Part shown: piece after piece, positions 1 to 9,878 of the stretch
Numbering within the stretch: the first letter of the stretch is position 1
How the letters are laid out: each line of letters starts with the position of its first letter
Origin: Neisseria mucosa
GTDB taxonomy: Bacteria; Pseudomonadota; Gammaproteobacteria; Burkholderiales; Neisseriaceae
DNA: 64,000 bases
Reading direction: 5' to 3'
NCBI RefSeq assembly: GCF_013267835.1
Contig: NZ_CP053939.1
Coordinates: 1-64,000, forward strand
Notes under the pieces: generated by a model
What the model was told of the DNA's origin: nothing
Database searches by the model: none
What the model saw: the letters and a program-made list of their open reading frames with translations, nothing else
Translations under genes and position numbers: made by a program

Positions 1-237
1 GACGACTGCGCCGATGTTGATTTTTTCAGGAACATCCGCCAAGCGCAAACCGCCGCCTTTGCCGCGCACGCTGACCAGAAAACCACCTTTGACTAATGAG
101 GTAACCACTTTCATCAAATGGCTTTTGGAAATATTGTAAGTCTCGGCAATGGTGCCGATATTGACGAGGGTGTCGTCGTTGATGGCGGTATAAACCAATA
201 CGCGCAATCCGTAATCGGTATGTTGGGTCAGATACAT
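1..237 (-). CDS. nsrR: NsrR, nitric-oxide-sensing Rrf2 repressor (N-terminal 79 residues; gene runs off the window)
   Basis: The product starts MYLTQHTDYGLRVLVY and carries the winged-helix DNA-binding part of the Rrf2 family. The recognition helix region is around residues 30-55 (IAETYNISKSHLMKVV), followed by the wing GKGGGLRLA. The C-terminal [Fe-S] cysteines lie outside the window. In Neisseria NsrR represses NO-detoxification and denitrification genes and is relieved by NO. The gene is divergent from a hemerythrin-like gene and near nnrS, which fits a nitrosative-stress locus. The ATG at 235-237 is chosen because it gives the standard family N-terminus. The NsrR identity is from family recognition; the target genes here are inferred. 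Confidence 0.88.
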   Translation of the reverse strand, partial: MYLTQHTDYGLRVLVYTAINDDTLVNIGTIAETYNISKSHLMKVVTSLVKGGFLVSVRGKGGGLRLADVPEKINIGAVV

Positions 238-315
238 GGCTGGCTCTTTAGATATTTTTATTATATGTCAAAAGCGTAGTGCTTGGAGGGGCTGTTTGAC
301 TTTATGTGGGATTGG

Positions 316-334
316 GTTTCATAATATCTGAAAC
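316..334. promoter_or_regulatory. Inverted repeat between nsrR and the hemerythrin-like gene (operator candidate)
   Basis: GTTTCA and TGAAAC form perfect 6-base arms around the 7-base spacer TAATATC. The element sits 48 bases upstream of the hemerythrin-like ATG and about 80 bases upstream of nsrR. Size and AT-rich core suit a dimeric repressor such as NsrR. The match to a known NsrR consensus was not tested, so the role is inference. Confidence 0.35.
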
Positions 335-381
335 ATTTGAATTAATCCAGTTTGACAAACTGTTACCATTATAACGAACTT

Positions 382-762
382 ATGAAGCCCTTGAAACGCC
401 ATCCTGCCTTAATAGAACTTTCCCGCGAACATCATGGCTCGCTGTCGTTGTGCGTCCGTCTTCTGCGTACGCCCGATCAAAGCCATCAGGCGGAGCTGGA
501 GCCTCATTTTGTTGAGCTTGAGCCACATTTTTTGGAAGAGGAAACCATGTTTGCGCCGTATTGGGATAAAATTGACCCTGCGTTGCGGCAGCGTTTTGAA
601 GGCGATCATGCCAAATTACGCGCGATGATGGTGCATCCTGAATATATGAATGAATCATGGAATAAGGAGTTTGCGGTAACTTTGCGCGATCATGCGCGTT
701 TTGAGGAACGCGAGCTTTTTCCTGCGATTGAACCTTTTTTGCCTTTGCCTGAAAATGTGTAA
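382..762 (+). CDS. Hemerythrin-like domain protein
   Basis: A 126-residue protein beginning MKPLKRHPALIELSREHH. Histidine and acidic ligands are spaced as in a four-helix hemerythrin/HHE fold: EHH near the N-terminus, HFLEEETMF in the middle, GDHAKLR, and HARFEERELFP near the C-terminus. Such domains hold a di-iron centre that binds O2 or NO or senses iron. It is shorter than the YtfE/DnrN di-iron repair proteins, so that function is not claimed. Lying between nsrR and nnrS, a role in NO or oxygen handling is likely. The ATG at 382 is preferred to an in-frame TTG at 352. An inverted DUS pair follows the stop. Confidence 0.75.
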   Translation: MKPLKRHPALIELSREHHGSLSLCVRLLRTPDQSHQAELEPHFVELEPHFLEEETMFAPYWDKIDPALRQRFEGDHAKLRAMMVHPEYMNESWNKEFAVTLRDHARFEERELFPAIEPFLPLPENV

Positions 763-779
763 CAGGGAAAGGAGTCGAT

Positions 780-805
780 GGCCGTCTGAAAAGTTTCAGA
801 CGGCC
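780..805 (+). terminator. Inverted DUS pair after the hemerythrin-like gene
   Basis: GGCCGTCTGAAA and TTTCAGACGGCC face each other across a 2-base loop, an arrangement that commonly works as an intrinsic terminator in Neisseria. There is no long T-run, so termination strength is uncertain. Confidence 0.6.
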
Positions 806-848
806 TCTGTTGCTGTTTTATGATGAATATAAAATTGAAGGAACCACC

Positions 849-2005
849 ATGACCGATTTGTTCAAACACCCGGTTTGGGCAATGGCCTTCCGCCCGTTTT
901 ATTCGTTGGCGGCTTTGTATGGCGCATTGTCTATACTGCTTTGGGGCTTCGGCTTTCAGGGAACGCCTGAGTTGTCGGGTTTTTATTGGCATGCCCATGA
1001 AATGATTTGGGGCTATGCCGGATTGGTTGTCATTGCATTTTTATTGACGGCCGTGGCGACTTGGACAGGCCAGCCGCCGACACGCGGTAAGGCGTTGGCC
1101 GGTTTGACCGCATTTTGGCTGTTGGCCCGCATTTGTATGTTTATCCCGGTTGGGGGTAACGGCAAGCGGCATATTCGGTACGATCTTTTTCTGGTATGGC
1201 GCGGTATGCATGGCTTTGCCGGTAATCCGTTCTCAAAACAAGCGCAACTATGTTGCCGTGTTCGCTATTTTTGTTTTGGGCGGCACCCATTTCGCCTTCC
1301 ATCTGAAAGTGCAGCCGTTTGATGCCATTGCGCTGATGACCGGTTTGCAATCCGGTTTGATTATGGTGGCCGGGTTTATCGGTTTGATCGGTATGCGGAT
1401 TATCTCGTTCTTTACGTCCAAACGCCTGAACGTGCCGCAAATTCCCAGCCCTCAATGGGTGGCGCACGCTTCACTTTGGCTGCCTATGCTGACCGCCATG
1501 CTGATGGCGCATAACATTTTGCCGGGACTGGCCGCGTTGTTTGCTCTGGCTGCCGGTGTGATTTTTACCGTGCAGGTGTACCGCTGGTGGTATAAAGCCG
1601 TACTGAAAGAACCTATGCTTTGGATTTTGTTTGCCGGCTATCTGTTTACAGGTTTGGGCTTGATTGCTGTCGGCATTTCTTATTGGGTTCCAAGTTTCCT
1701 GAATTTGGGCGTACACCTTATCGGCGTTGGCGGTATCGGCGTGCTGACTTTGGGCATGATGGCGCGAACCGCGCTTGGCCATACCGGCAACTCCATTTAT
1801 CCGCCGCCTAAAGTGGTTCCTGTCGCCTTTTGGTTGATGATAGCCGCAACGGTTGTCCGTGTTTTGGCAACCTTTGTGAACGGTACGGCATATACGCACA
1901 GTATCCGTTGCTCCGCCGCTTTGTTTGCCGCTTTCTTTGCTGTTGTACGCATGGAAATATATTCCTTGGCTGATCCGTCCGCGTTCGGATGGTCGTCCGG
2001 GTTAA
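849..2005 (+). CDS. nnrS: NnrS family haem/copper membrane protein (frame broken three times)
   Basis: A multi-pass membrane protein of about 385 residues once the frame is restored, starting MTDLFKHPVWAMAFRPFYSL after a GGAA ribosome site. NnrS proteins protect against nitrosative stress and are usually under NO-responsive control, which agrees with nsrR nearby. Around 1146-1156 two G residues appear lost from G-runs (the expected IPGWGVTASG is broken). Near 1932 one T appears gained, which hides the true end LLYAWKYIPWLIRP and the stop at 2003-2005. Correcting these three indels gives exactly 386 codons. The pattern matches sequencing error in neighbouring genes, so the organism's gene is probably intact. 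Confidence 0.85.
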
Positions 2006-2022
2006 CGGTTTGGCGAAATGAG

Positions 2023-2053
2023 AAGGCCGTCTGAAAAGTTTCAGACGGCCTTT
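2023..2053 (+). terminator. Inverted DUS pair with T-run after nnrS
   Basis: AAGGCCGTCTGAAA pairs with TTTCAGACGGCCTTT, a strong hairpin of two opposed uptake sequences followed by T-rich sequence. Confidence 0.7.
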
Positions 2054-2106
2054 ATTATTGATAATAAAAAAGCCTTTCAAAGTATGAAAGGCTTTTATTG
2101 AAATTA

Positions 2107-2181
2107 TGGCCTCGCCAACAGGAATCGAACCTGTATTTTACGCTTAGGAGGCATACGTTCTATCCGTTGAACTATGGCGAG
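2107..2181 (-). tRNA. tRNA-Arg (anticodon CCT)
   Basis: Read on the minus strand the cloverleaf is clear. The acceptor CTCGCCA pairs with TGGCGAG, followed by discriminator G and an encoded CCA. The D-arm region is AGTTCAACGGATAGAAC. The anticodon stem TATGC/GCGTA encloses the loop CTCCTAA, and the T-arm is ACAGG-TTCGAAT-CCTGT. Anticodon CCT reads the arginine codon AGG. Confidence 0.93.
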
Positions 2182-2199
2182 GCGTTAAAGGAGGGGATT

Positions 2200-2646
2200 T
2201 TAAACCTTTCCGGCAAAAAAAGACAATAAGCCGGCGGCAATTAAAGGGCCGACCGGAATGCCGCCGACAAAGGCAACGCCGATGACCGTGCCGATTAATA
2301 ATCCGGTTACCAAAACAGGCTGTTCGCTCATCAATGGAACACCGCGTCCGGCAAGCCAGGCAACCAAAATGCCGATAAAGATGGCGGCAATCATTTTGAA
2401 ATTGATAAACTCGGAAACCGGCGGAATCTGGATTTTACCGGAAACCAGCGGGCTCAATACGCCGATGGTCAGCAGGATGATGCCCAGATGCAAACCGTGT
2501 TTTTCCACCAAGGGAAGATATTGCGACAAGGCCGTCTGCTGCATGAGCAGCAAGACCGCCGCCGAAATCGTAATCGAGTTGTTGTTGCTGACGACGCCCA
2601 AAAAAATCAGCGTAACCAGAAACAATGGGACAAAGCTGAAATTCAT
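2200..2646 (-). CDS. DUF441 (UPF0756) small membrane protein
   Basis: A 148-residue, very hydrophobic protein with about four to five membrane segments and glycine-rich turns. The length and the [25 protein letters not shown] C-terminus match the DUF441/YeaL family. The biochemical role of the family is unknown. The start lies 4 bases after the stop of ispB on the same strand, so the two are probably co-transcribed. Confidence 0.82.
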   Translation of the reverse strand: MNFSFVPLFLVTLIFLGVVSNNNSITISAAVLLLMQQTALSQYLPLVEKHGLHLGIILLTIGVLSPLVSGKIQIPPVSEFINFKMIAAIFIGILVAWLAGRGVPLMSEQPVLVTGLLIGTVIGVAFVGGIPVGPLIAAGLLSFFAGKV

Positions 2647-2650
2647 CGGA

Positions 2651-3625
2651 TTAAGATACTCGGGCCAAAGATTCTTTTGCCAGTTGGATCATGGCTTCTT
2701 TGACTTCGCTGTCAGGCAACACGTCCAATGAAGCGATGGCTTTGTCGACGGCTTTTTTCGCTTCGGAAATCGAATACGGTAAAGCGTCGGAGTTGACGAC
2801 ATAGTCGTGGATTTTTTCAAAATAGCTGCGGTCGGCATTTTCCAAAGCGTGGCGCACATCGTTTGCTGCCTGCTCGGAGCCGTTTCGCATCAGGTAAATC
2901 AATGGCAGGGTAGGCTTGCCTTCGGCCAAATCGTCGCCGACGTTTTTGCCGATTTCTTCGGTTTCGCCTGAATAGTCCAAAACATCGTCAATGATTTGGA
3001 AAGCCGTACCGACGTACATGCCGTAGTCTTTCAAGGCTTGCTCGTGTTCGGGGGAAGCCTTGCCCAAAATTGCACCGACTTGCGCGGCCGCTTCAAACAA
3101 TTTTGCTGTTTTGTATTGGATAACTTGGACGTATTGCTCTTCGGTAATATCCGTATTGCCGATGTTCATCAGCTGCATGACTTCGCCTTCGGCGATGATG
3201 TTGGTCGCATCGGCCATCACTTCCAAGATACGCATGCTGCCCGAACCAACCATCAGTTGGAAGGCGCGTGTATAGAGGAAGTCGCCGACCAAAACGGCCG
3301 CCGCGTTGCCGAAGAGGTTGTTTGCGGTTTTACGGCCGCGGCGCAATTCGCTTTCGTCAACGACATCGTCGTGCAGGAGGGTGGAGGTGTGGATGAATTC
3401 CACCATCGCTGCCAGCGAGTACAGTTTTTCATCGTCATGCCCGACTGCTTTGCCTGCCAAAATGGTAATAATCGGACGCAGTCGCTTACCGCCTGCGCTG
3501 ATGATGTATGTGCCGATTTGCGAAATCAGCGCAACATCGGATTGAACAGCTTGGTTGATGACCGCATTAACTTTGGCAAGGTCATCGGGCAGGTGGCGTT
3601 GGAAGTAAGGCAGGTTTTCGAGCAT
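2651..3625 (-). CDS. ispB: Octaprenyl diphosphate synthase
   Basis: A 324-residue trans-prenyltransferase that elongates farnesyl diphosphate with isopentenyl diphosphate to make the octaprenyl tail of ubiquinone. The first aspartate-rich motif is LLHDDVVDE and the second is [15 protein letters not shown] near residue 40 binds the diphosphate. The start at [15 protein letters not shown] is chosen over an upstream in-frame ATG because AGAGAA precedes it and the family begins here. It is divergent from rplU, the usual ispB/rplU arrangement in proteobacteria. Confidence 0.92.
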   Translation of the reverse strand: MLENLPYFQRHLPDDLAKVNAVINQAVQSDVALISQIGTYIISAGGKRLRPIITILAGKAVGHDDEKLYSLAAMVEFIHTSTLLHDDVVDESELRRGRKTANNLFGNAAAVLVGDFLYTRAFQLMVGSGSMRILEVMADATNIIAEGEVMQLMNIGNTDITEEQYVQVIQYKTAKLFEAAAQVGAILGKASPEHEQALKDYGMYVGTAFQIIDDVLDYSGETEEIGKNVGDDLAEGKPTLPLIYLMRNGSEQAANDVRHALENADRSYFEKIHDYVVNSDALPYSISEAKKAVDKAIASLDVLPDSEVKEAMIQLAKESLARVS

Positions 3626-3803
3626 AAAACATTCTCTGTTGATAAAACGGAGCGGAGGCTCCAATGAATCTGTTTAAACCCGTACATTCGGTCGGGGTAA
3701 TAACGTTGCATAAAGATATCAGCAATCCAGCGCGTGATTATATCAGTTAAAAAGCATGCAACATATCTTTCAGACGGCCTTTTCACTTGTAAATAAAATA
3801 AAT

Positions 3804-3832
3804 TTTGACAAAACAGGTAAATAGAAATAGAA
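3804..3832 (+). promoter_or_regulatory. Sigma-70 promoter for rplU-rpmA
   Basis: TTGACA (3804-3809), a 17-base spacer and TAGAAT (3827-3832) form a near-consensus promoter. Transcription would start near 3839, giving a leader of about 50 bases before rplU. Confidence 0.75.
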
Positions 3833-3888
3833 TAACTCGTTTCGCACATGGTGTGCGGAATGTTAACCTAATTCTCATGGAGTTGAGT

Positions 3889-4197
3889 ATGTACGCGGTC
3901 GTAAAAACCGGCGGTAAACAATACAAAGTTTCCGTTGGCGAAAAATTGAAAGTAGAACAGATACCAGCCGAACTCGACAGCCAAATCGAACTGACTGAAG
4001 TTTTGATGATTGCTGACGGCGAATCTGTAAAAGTAGGCGCACCTTTTATCGAAGGCGCAAAAGTAACAGCTAAAGTCGTTGCTCATGGTCGTGGCGAGAA
4101 AGTACGCATTTTCAAAATGCGTCGTCGCAAACACTACCAAAAACGCCAAGGCCATCGCCAAAATTTCACCCAAATCGAAATCGTGGCAATCGCCTAA
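3889..4197 (+). CDS. rplU: 50S ribosomal protein L21
   Basis: A 102-residue protein starting [20 protein letters not shown] and ending in the L21 signature region [16 protein letters not shown]. It is a large-subunit protein binding 23S rRNA. It is the first gene of the rplU-rpmA pair; the start at 3889 gives the standard family length. The frame is intact. Confidence 0.97.
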   Translation: MYAVVKTGGKQYKVSVGEKLKVEQIPAELDSQIELTEVLMIADGESVKVGAPFIEGAKVTAKVVAHGRGEKVRIFKMRRRKHYQKRQGHRQNFTQIEIVAIA

Positions 4198-4224
4198 TTT
4201 CAAGTAAGTTCAGGAGTATTACAA

Positions 4225-4496
4225 ATGGCAAGTAAAAAAGCAGGCGGTAGCACCCGCAACGGTCGCGATTCAGAAGCCAAACGCTTGGGCGTTAAAGCCT
4301 ACGGCAACGAGCTGATTCCGGCAGGCTCTATCATCGTTCGTCAACGTGGTACTAAATTCACGCAGGTGACAACGTAGGTATGGGCAAAGACCACACTTTG
4401 TTTGCTAAAGTCGACGGTTACGTTGAATTCAAAACCAAAGGCGCGCTGAACCGTAAAACCGTCAGCATCCGTCCTTACACCGGTTCTGAAGAATAA
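4225..4496 (+). CDS. rpmA: 50S ribosomal protein L27 (single-base frameshift)
   Basis: The product begins [20 protein letters not shown], the conserved L27 N-terminus near the peptidyl-transferase centre. At 4359-4360 the sequence reads AAATTCACGCAGG where the family expects AAATTCCACGCAGG (KFHAGDNVG). One C is missing and the frame is lost. Restoring it gives 90 residues ending YTGSEE, the normal length. L27 is important for ribosome function and is rarely lost, so this is strong evidence of sequence error. It follows rplU by 27 bases with a GGAG ribosome site. Confidence 0.95.
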
Positions 4497-4510
4497 TCGT
4501 TTTACGATTG

Positions 4511-4546
4511 AAACCGCATTCCTTTTCGGAATGCGGTTTTTGTTTG
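4511..4546 (+). terminator. Intrinsic terminator of rplU-rpmA
   Basis: AACCGCATTCC and GGAATGCGGTT form an 11-bp stem with a 5-base loop, followed by a T-rich tail. Confidence 0.9.
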
Positions 4547-4769
4547 TCAGGCTGTTTTGTCTGTTTGATAAAATTCGTATGTCGTGAAGCTTGATTTATA
4601 TTAAGGCCAAAGTAAAAACGTGCTTACAATCGATGGACTTTGTTTTATTCTATCGACTCTTTCTATATAATCTATCAAATGCCTTTGATTTACCCTCATG
4701 TAGCTAAACACAGTAAACTTAAGGCCGTCTGAAAAAATCCGTATCAGTTGAATACAAGGAATTCCTCCC

Positions 4770-5954
4770 ATGAGCTTACACAGTGATATTCTCGTCGTCG
4801 GCGCAGGCCCTGCCGGATTAAGTTTTGCTGCAGAGTTGGCCGGAAGCGGTTTGAACATAACCCTGATTGAAAGAAGTCCTTTAGAAGTGTTGCAAAATCC
4901 GCCGTATGACGGCCGTGAAATCGCATTGACGCATCTGTGCGCGCGAAATCATGCAGCGATTGGGTATGTGGGATTTGATTCCAAAAGACGAAATTTATCC
5001 TTTGCGCGATGCCAAAGTGTTGAACGGCCATTCCGATTACCAGCTCCATTTTCCACAACCGACTCAGGCGCGTGGCGAGCCTGCGGACTGCTTGGGCTAT
5101 TTGATTTCCAATCACAATATCCGCAAAGCCGCTTATGAAGTTGTGTCCAAATTGGACAACGTCAAAATTCTGACCGGCACCAATGTTAAAGAAGTCAAAA
5201 CTTCTGACGATGAGGCGCAAGTCATTTTGGAAAGCGGAGAAGTATTGACCGGCCGTCTGTTGTTGGCCGCCGATAGCCGCTTCTCGCAAACGCGCCGTCA
5301 ATTGGGCATTTCTTCCGATATGCACGATTACAGCCGCACCATGTTTGTGTGCCGCATGAAGCATACTCTGTCCAACCTGCATACCGCATATGAATGTTTC
5401 CACTACGGCCGCACTATTGCGTTGCTGCCTTTGGAAGAGCATTTGACCAATACAGTGATTACGGTGGACAGCGATAAAGCCGAAACGATTAAAAATATGT
5501 CGCCGGAAGAGTTGGCAGCCAGCGTGAAAGAGCAACTCAAAGGCCGTTTGGCGATATGGAATTGGTCAGCACCATTCACAATTATCCTTTGGTCGGTATG
5601 ATTGCCCAACGTTTCTATGGCAAACGCAGTGCGTTGATCGGCGATGCCGCAGTCGGTATGCATCCGGTTACTGCGCACGGTTTCAACTTGGGTCTGGCAA
5701 GTGCCGATCTTTTGGCTAAATTGGTTCTCGAAGCCGAGCAACGCGGTCAGGATATTGGTGCGAAGAGCCTGCTGGAAAAATACAGCACCAAGCATATGCT
5801 CCATGCCCATCCGATTTACCACGGCACCAATATGCTGCTGAAACTCTTTACCAATGAAACTGCTCCGGCGAAACTGCTGCGCGGTTTGGTATTGCGTGCA
5901 AGCAATAACTTTCCGCCACTGAAAAAACTGATTACCAAACAATTGACCGGTTAA
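4770..5954 (+). CDS. ubiM: UbiM-like FAD-dependent ubiquinone-pathway hydroxylase (two frameshifts)
   Basis: About 394 residues after correction. The N-terminal Rossmann motif ILVVGAGPAGLSFAAELAGSG binds FAD, and GDAAVGMHPVTAHGFNLGL near residue 290 is the second FAD/ribityl motif (GD...P) of the UbiH/VisC family. In Neisseria this family member is reported as UbiM, a hydroxylase of the ubiquinone ring; choosing UbiM over UbiH is from memory of the neisserial protein. One base is gained near 4940 (expected THLSREIMQRLGMW), and a G is lost near 5552 (expected KGRLGDMELVS). The two indels cancel, leaving exactly 395 codons. Confidence 0.78.
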
Positions 5955-5969
5955 TTGTTTAAAATATAA

Positions 5970-6006
5970 AAGGCCGTCTGAACGATTAAAGTTTCAGACG
6001 GCCTTG
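5970..6006. terminator. Inverted DUS pair between convergent ubiM and yhhQ
   Basis: AAGGCCGTCTGAA and TTTCAGACGGCCTT form a hairpin that can serve both converging genes. Confidence 0.65.
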
Positions 6007-6021
6007 TTTTTTATCTACTGC

Positions 6022-6698
6022 TTATTTGGCTAAAACCGATTCTGGCATTTCTTGACGGACGTTTAAGGAAGTCAGTTTTTTGGTCAAGATGCTCAATACG
6101 ATGCCGTAGGCGGGCAGGAAGAAGAGGGTGCAGATGGCGAGTTTGAACAGATAATCGACAAATGCGATGCCCTGCCAGTTTGCCGCCATAAATTCATCGT
6201 TGCTCGCATAAAAGGCAACGGCGAAAAACACCAGCGTGTCCAAAGCATTGCCGACAACGGTGGAAGCGGTGGGGGCAATCCACCATGATTTCAGACGGCG
6301 CAATCTGTTGAACACGAAAATATCGAGGATTTGCCCGAGCGCATAGGCGGAAAAGCTGGCCAATGCGATACGGCCGACGAAGGTGTTAAATTCGGCCAAA
6401 GATGCCCAGCCTGTCCAGTTACCGTCATGAAAGAGGACGGAGAAGACGTAAGAGAGCAGCAGGGCGGGAAACATCACCCAAAAATAATCCGTCTCGCCAA
6501 TGGTGCGCCGAAAATGCGCACGGTCAGATCGGTAGCGAGGAAGATAAAGGGGAAGGAAAATGCGCCCAAGTGGTAAAGATACCGAAAATTTTGAAAGGGG
6601 AACTGCACCAGATAGTTGCTGGCAGCAATAATAAAAATATGGAAAAGCACCAGCCAGAAGAGCGCTTTCTTCTGCTGTGCGGCGGTAAATTCGTACAT
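6022..6698 (-). CDS. yhhQ: YhhQ-type queuosine precursor transporter (three indels)
   Basis: About 225 residues starting MYEFTAAQQKKALFWLVLFH, with about six membrane segments. The motif FIFLATDLTVRIFGAPLARR is typical of the YhhQ/ECF-like vitamin transport family that imports preQ0/preQ1. A T is missing from a T-run at 6474-6479 (expected RRIIFWVMFPALL). An extra A near 6583 and a missing G near 6570 together garble ten residues (expected QIFGIFTTWGA) without ending the frame. Correcting all three gives exactly 226 codons. The next gene upstream is queF, which uses preQ0, so the pair forms a queuosine unit. Confidence 0.85.
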
Positions 6699-6796
6699 GG
6701 AATCTTTCGGAAGTTTTTCAGACGGCATGAAGCCTTGCGAGACTGTGCAATAAATAAAGTCTTGCAATGAAAAAGGTGTTAGGCCGTCTGATAGGA

Positions 6797-7264
6797 TTAT
6801 TGTGCGTCGTGCTCAAACAGGCGTTTGCGTGCCAAAGCTTCAAACTCTGTGCTGCTTTGCCGTAGTTGGCAAACGGATGAATGGCGATGCCGCGCGCGGT
6901 GTGAATTCGCCGAATACTTCGATGTATTTCGGATCCATCAGGGCGATGAGGTCTTTCATGATGATGTTGACGCAGTCTTCATGGAGTCGCCGTGGTTGCG
7001 GAAGCTGAAGAGATAGAGTTTCAGTGATTTGCTTTCCACCATTTTGATATGGGGGATGTAGCGGATGTAGATGGTGGCAAAGTCGGGCTGGCCGGTCATC
7101 GGGCAGAGGCTGGTGAACTCGGGGCAGACGAATTTGACGAAATAGTCGTTGTCGGGTGTTTGTTGTCGAACGCTTCCAAAATTTCAGCGCGTATTCGCTC
7201 GGTATTGGGTTTTCTGGTTGCCCAAAAGGGAGATGCCTTGCAGCTCTTCGTTGTTGCGGGACAT
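6797..7264 (-). CDS. queF: NADPH-dependent 7-cyano-7-deazaguanine reductase QueF (six single-base losses)
   Basis: Reduces preQ0 to preQ1 in queuosine biosynthesis. Readable blocks on the minus strand are [19 protein letters not shown], then [20 protein letters not shown] with the catalytic Cys and substrate Glu region, then [18 protein letters not shown] and [12 protein letters not shown] count six one-base deletions, in or beside short base runs. Adding six bases to the 468 present gives 474, exactly the 157 codons plus stop of unimodular QueF. It shares strand with yhhQ. Confidence 0.87.
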
Positions 7265-7459
7265 GAGGTTTCCTTAGTTTTTTAATGTGGGAGGTTTTCG
7301 AACCACGGGGTGCGGATTGTAATATAAATTGCATGGCTTGTGCGGATTTTATAACGATGAATCAGCAGGATAGCTTTCAGACGGCCTGTTTTGTATTTTA
7401 TGAAACCTGTTTTCCGCTTTACAATAGCAGCCAATCAACAGGCCGTCTGAAAGTTTCGT

Positions 7460-8531
7460 ATGTCTTTATCCAACCCAAACGCATCCTGATCATCAAATTG
7501 CGCCATCATGGCGATGTGCTTTTAAGCACGCCGGTGGTCGATGCGCTGAAAACCCGTTTCCCCGATTGCGAAATCGATATGCTGGTGTATGCCGGTACGG
7601 AGCAGCTGATTGCCGATAATCCGCAGATTGCGCAGATTTTTACCATTGATCGAAATTGGAAGAAGCTGGGCGTATTCAAGCAGTTGGCGTGTGAGAAAAA
7701 CCTTTTTTCAAAGCTGAAGGCACGCGATTACGACTGGGCTTTCAATCTGTCCGACCAATGGCGCGCGGCATAATCGCCAAACTGTGCGCCCGTTGCAGCG
7801 TGGGTTTGGACTGCATCAAGCGTGACGGTTTCTGGTGGGTTTCTGTCATGATTTATCAACCATGAGCTGGATCCAGCCATCATATCGTTGAAACCAGTTG
7901 AATATCCTCGCGCCGCTTATCCAGCCGGAAGACGTGGCCGATGCGAAGGTACGCCTTTGGGTGGCACAAGATGCAAGGGAAAGCATGCGGCAGAAATTGC
8001 GTGCTCAGGTTGGAACGGCGAGATTATGTGTTGATGCACCCGGGTGCGCGTTGGCATTTCAAATGTTGGGAAGACGGCAAAAACGCCGCCATCGTACAGC
8101 TTCTGCTCAACAGCGGGCAAAATGTCGTATTGACCGCTTCCCCCGACAATGTCGAGCAATACATGCTTCAGGAAATTATAGGCCGTCTGAATATTCCTGA
8201 AGGCGGAAAATTTGGGTGTTGTCCGGATGCTTGAGCCTGCGTGAATTGGCGGCGGCCATTGAGGGCGCAAACTGTTTATCGGTGTCGATTCCGCACCGAT
8301 GCACATCGCCGCCGCTTTGGATAAACCGCAAATCGCTTTGTTTGGGGCGTCATGGGTGGACAAATGGCGTCCGTATTCCGAACAGGCTGAGGTTATTTAT
8401 GCCGGCGATTATGCCGAATTGCCCAACCCCGACAGCATCGATACCAACGATCCGACCCGTTGTTGAAAGCGATTCCGTTACAGGATGTGTGGGATAAAAT
8501 TTCGGCCAAATTGGAGGCATTGGAGGCTTAA
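7460..8531 (+). CDS. GT9-family heptosyltransferase-like protein (many frameshifts)
   Basis: Recognisable glycosyltransferase family 9 (ADP-heptose:LPS heptosyltransferase) blocks are KRILIIKLRHHGDVLLSTPV at the N-terminus, YVLMHPGARWHFKCW in the middle, and a C-terminal GVDSAPMHIAAALDKPQIAL after correction. The last two form the nucleotide-sugar site. It most resembles the WaaQ/RfaQ branch, so a role in lipooligosaccharide inner-core extension is likely but the acceptor is unknown. At least nine one-base indels are needed, for example a lost C near 7475, a lost A near 7770 and a lost T near 8461. The start at 7460 assumes the first correction. A 12-base DUS lies inside the gene near 8181. 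Confidence 0.75.
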
Positions 8532-8537
8532 AACTGT

Positions 8538-9519
8538 TTACCACGATCCGTTAAACGTTTTAGCTTTGCGCCAAAATGCCCATTTGGAACGGCGGCCGAT
8601 TTCCAGCGTGCCGCCGTTTTCGCCGTCTGTGGCAATGCATACGGCTTTCAGACGGCCTGAATCAAGAGCGTCCCATAAAGGCACAAACCAACGGGTTTCC
8701 CAGCTTTCCAAAATATCTTTGTATGCCCAAACATCGCCTGTCTGTAAGGTGGAAACCAAGTCGTCCAAAAGATAAGGCCGTCTGAAACCGTGTTGCCTGT
8801 TTCTTGAACCATCTCAAACCAAGCCTTCAAATCATATGGCGCATCGAGTTTGGGCGTATCCGAAAAACGCGCCCATGCGCTGTCTGAAGCGACGATATCC
8901 GCAGACTGTGTGCCGCCGCTTGCATCGTTCCACAGCCACAAACCGTTGATTTCCGGCAATCCTTGTTGTTCACGCGCTTGGTTAATTGGATGCGTGTGGA
9001 GAAACATTTGGATTTCCGTCTGCATGGCCAACCAAAACACCGCATCTTTGCCGTGTGCCTGACCGTCCATTTCCGGCTGCCCGCACACATCCAAAACACA
9101 TTCCGCGCCCCAATCTTCTATTGTCGGCATACTGAGCAGCCACATGCTTTCGCAAAGCGGCTCGAATTGCCAATCTTTATCTTGATAAAACGCCGACAAA
9201 TCCGCACATAACCGTTGCGCCTCTTCTTTTTGGATGCCGATAAACTCGCCGCTGATAATGTTGACATGGTGCATGCCCATCTGTTGCCAAACCGGAGAGG
9301 CAAAAGCGCTGTGCGTTTTTGGCTTGTGTGGCGTAAACGTTGCACTTGGGCAATGAGGCTGCCGCCCCACAAATGGCGTCCGTAAAATTCAGACGGCCTG
9401 AGTGTTTCTTTGCGTAATGTGCCGTAACGCAAAAGACGGTTAAAAGTAGGTAAGGCAAGCTCAGGGACGGATTCGTCGGCAAAGCGGTTGAGCGAGGGAA
9501 GGGCGAGGGTCAGCTTCAT
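8538..9519 (-). CDS. Conserved protein resembling the RpfE-type/COG4255 group (frameshifted)
   Basis: About 327 residues starting MKLTLALPSLNRFADESVPE. Readable blocks include ASPVWQQMGMHHVNIISGE, EPLCESMWLLSMPTIEDWGA, LAMQTEIQMFLHTHPIN and GLWLWNDASGG. This pattern recalls proteins annotated as RpfE-type regulatory or PGM/alkaline-phosphatase-like in beta-proteobacteria; the assignment is from memory and the function is unknown. Frame breaks lie near 9310 and near 8771, where one T is missing (expected SDGLIFLDDLVSTLQTG). It ends 6 bases from the convergent GT9 gene. Confidence 0.5.
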
Positions 9520-9878
9520 AAGCGCAATAGATAGAAAAACCGTTATTTTACGCGACAAATGATGCGTTTCGGAACCTTGCCCTCACGTACTCAAAAAGGG
9601 CCGTTCAGACGGCGTTTGGAAAAACGGGCTGTCATGCTAAAATGCGTGGCGTAAATTTCAGAAAAACAGGGTGTAAATCAACACAATAGCCCTGATAATA
9701 ACGTCAATCTCAAACACGACCTCATTCATTCCGAATGAAAACCTGATTTTCAGATCGGAAAAAAGACTCAAAGTCCTTTATCCCCAAAACTGTTTAAACC
9801 AGCAGGCGGTCGCAGCAGGCCGGATGTGCCGGCATTCTGCAAACTTTAAAAAACAGACCGCCCCATTAAGGATAACGC
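9520..9878. other. Intergenic region, 359 bases
   Basis: Holds a partial DUS near 9605 (TTCAGACGGC) and the near-palindrome TTCATTC-C-GAATGAA at 9725-9739. AAGGAT at 9868-9873 is the ribosome site of the next gene. No coding sequence or RNA gene was recognised. Confidence 0.5.

Noticed and set aside
352..381. TTGACA at 352-357 as a -35 box, or a TTG start at 352, for the hemerythrin-like gene
   Set aside because: No -10 lies at proper spacing (TATAAC is only 12 bases away), and the ATG at 382 matches the domain start better.
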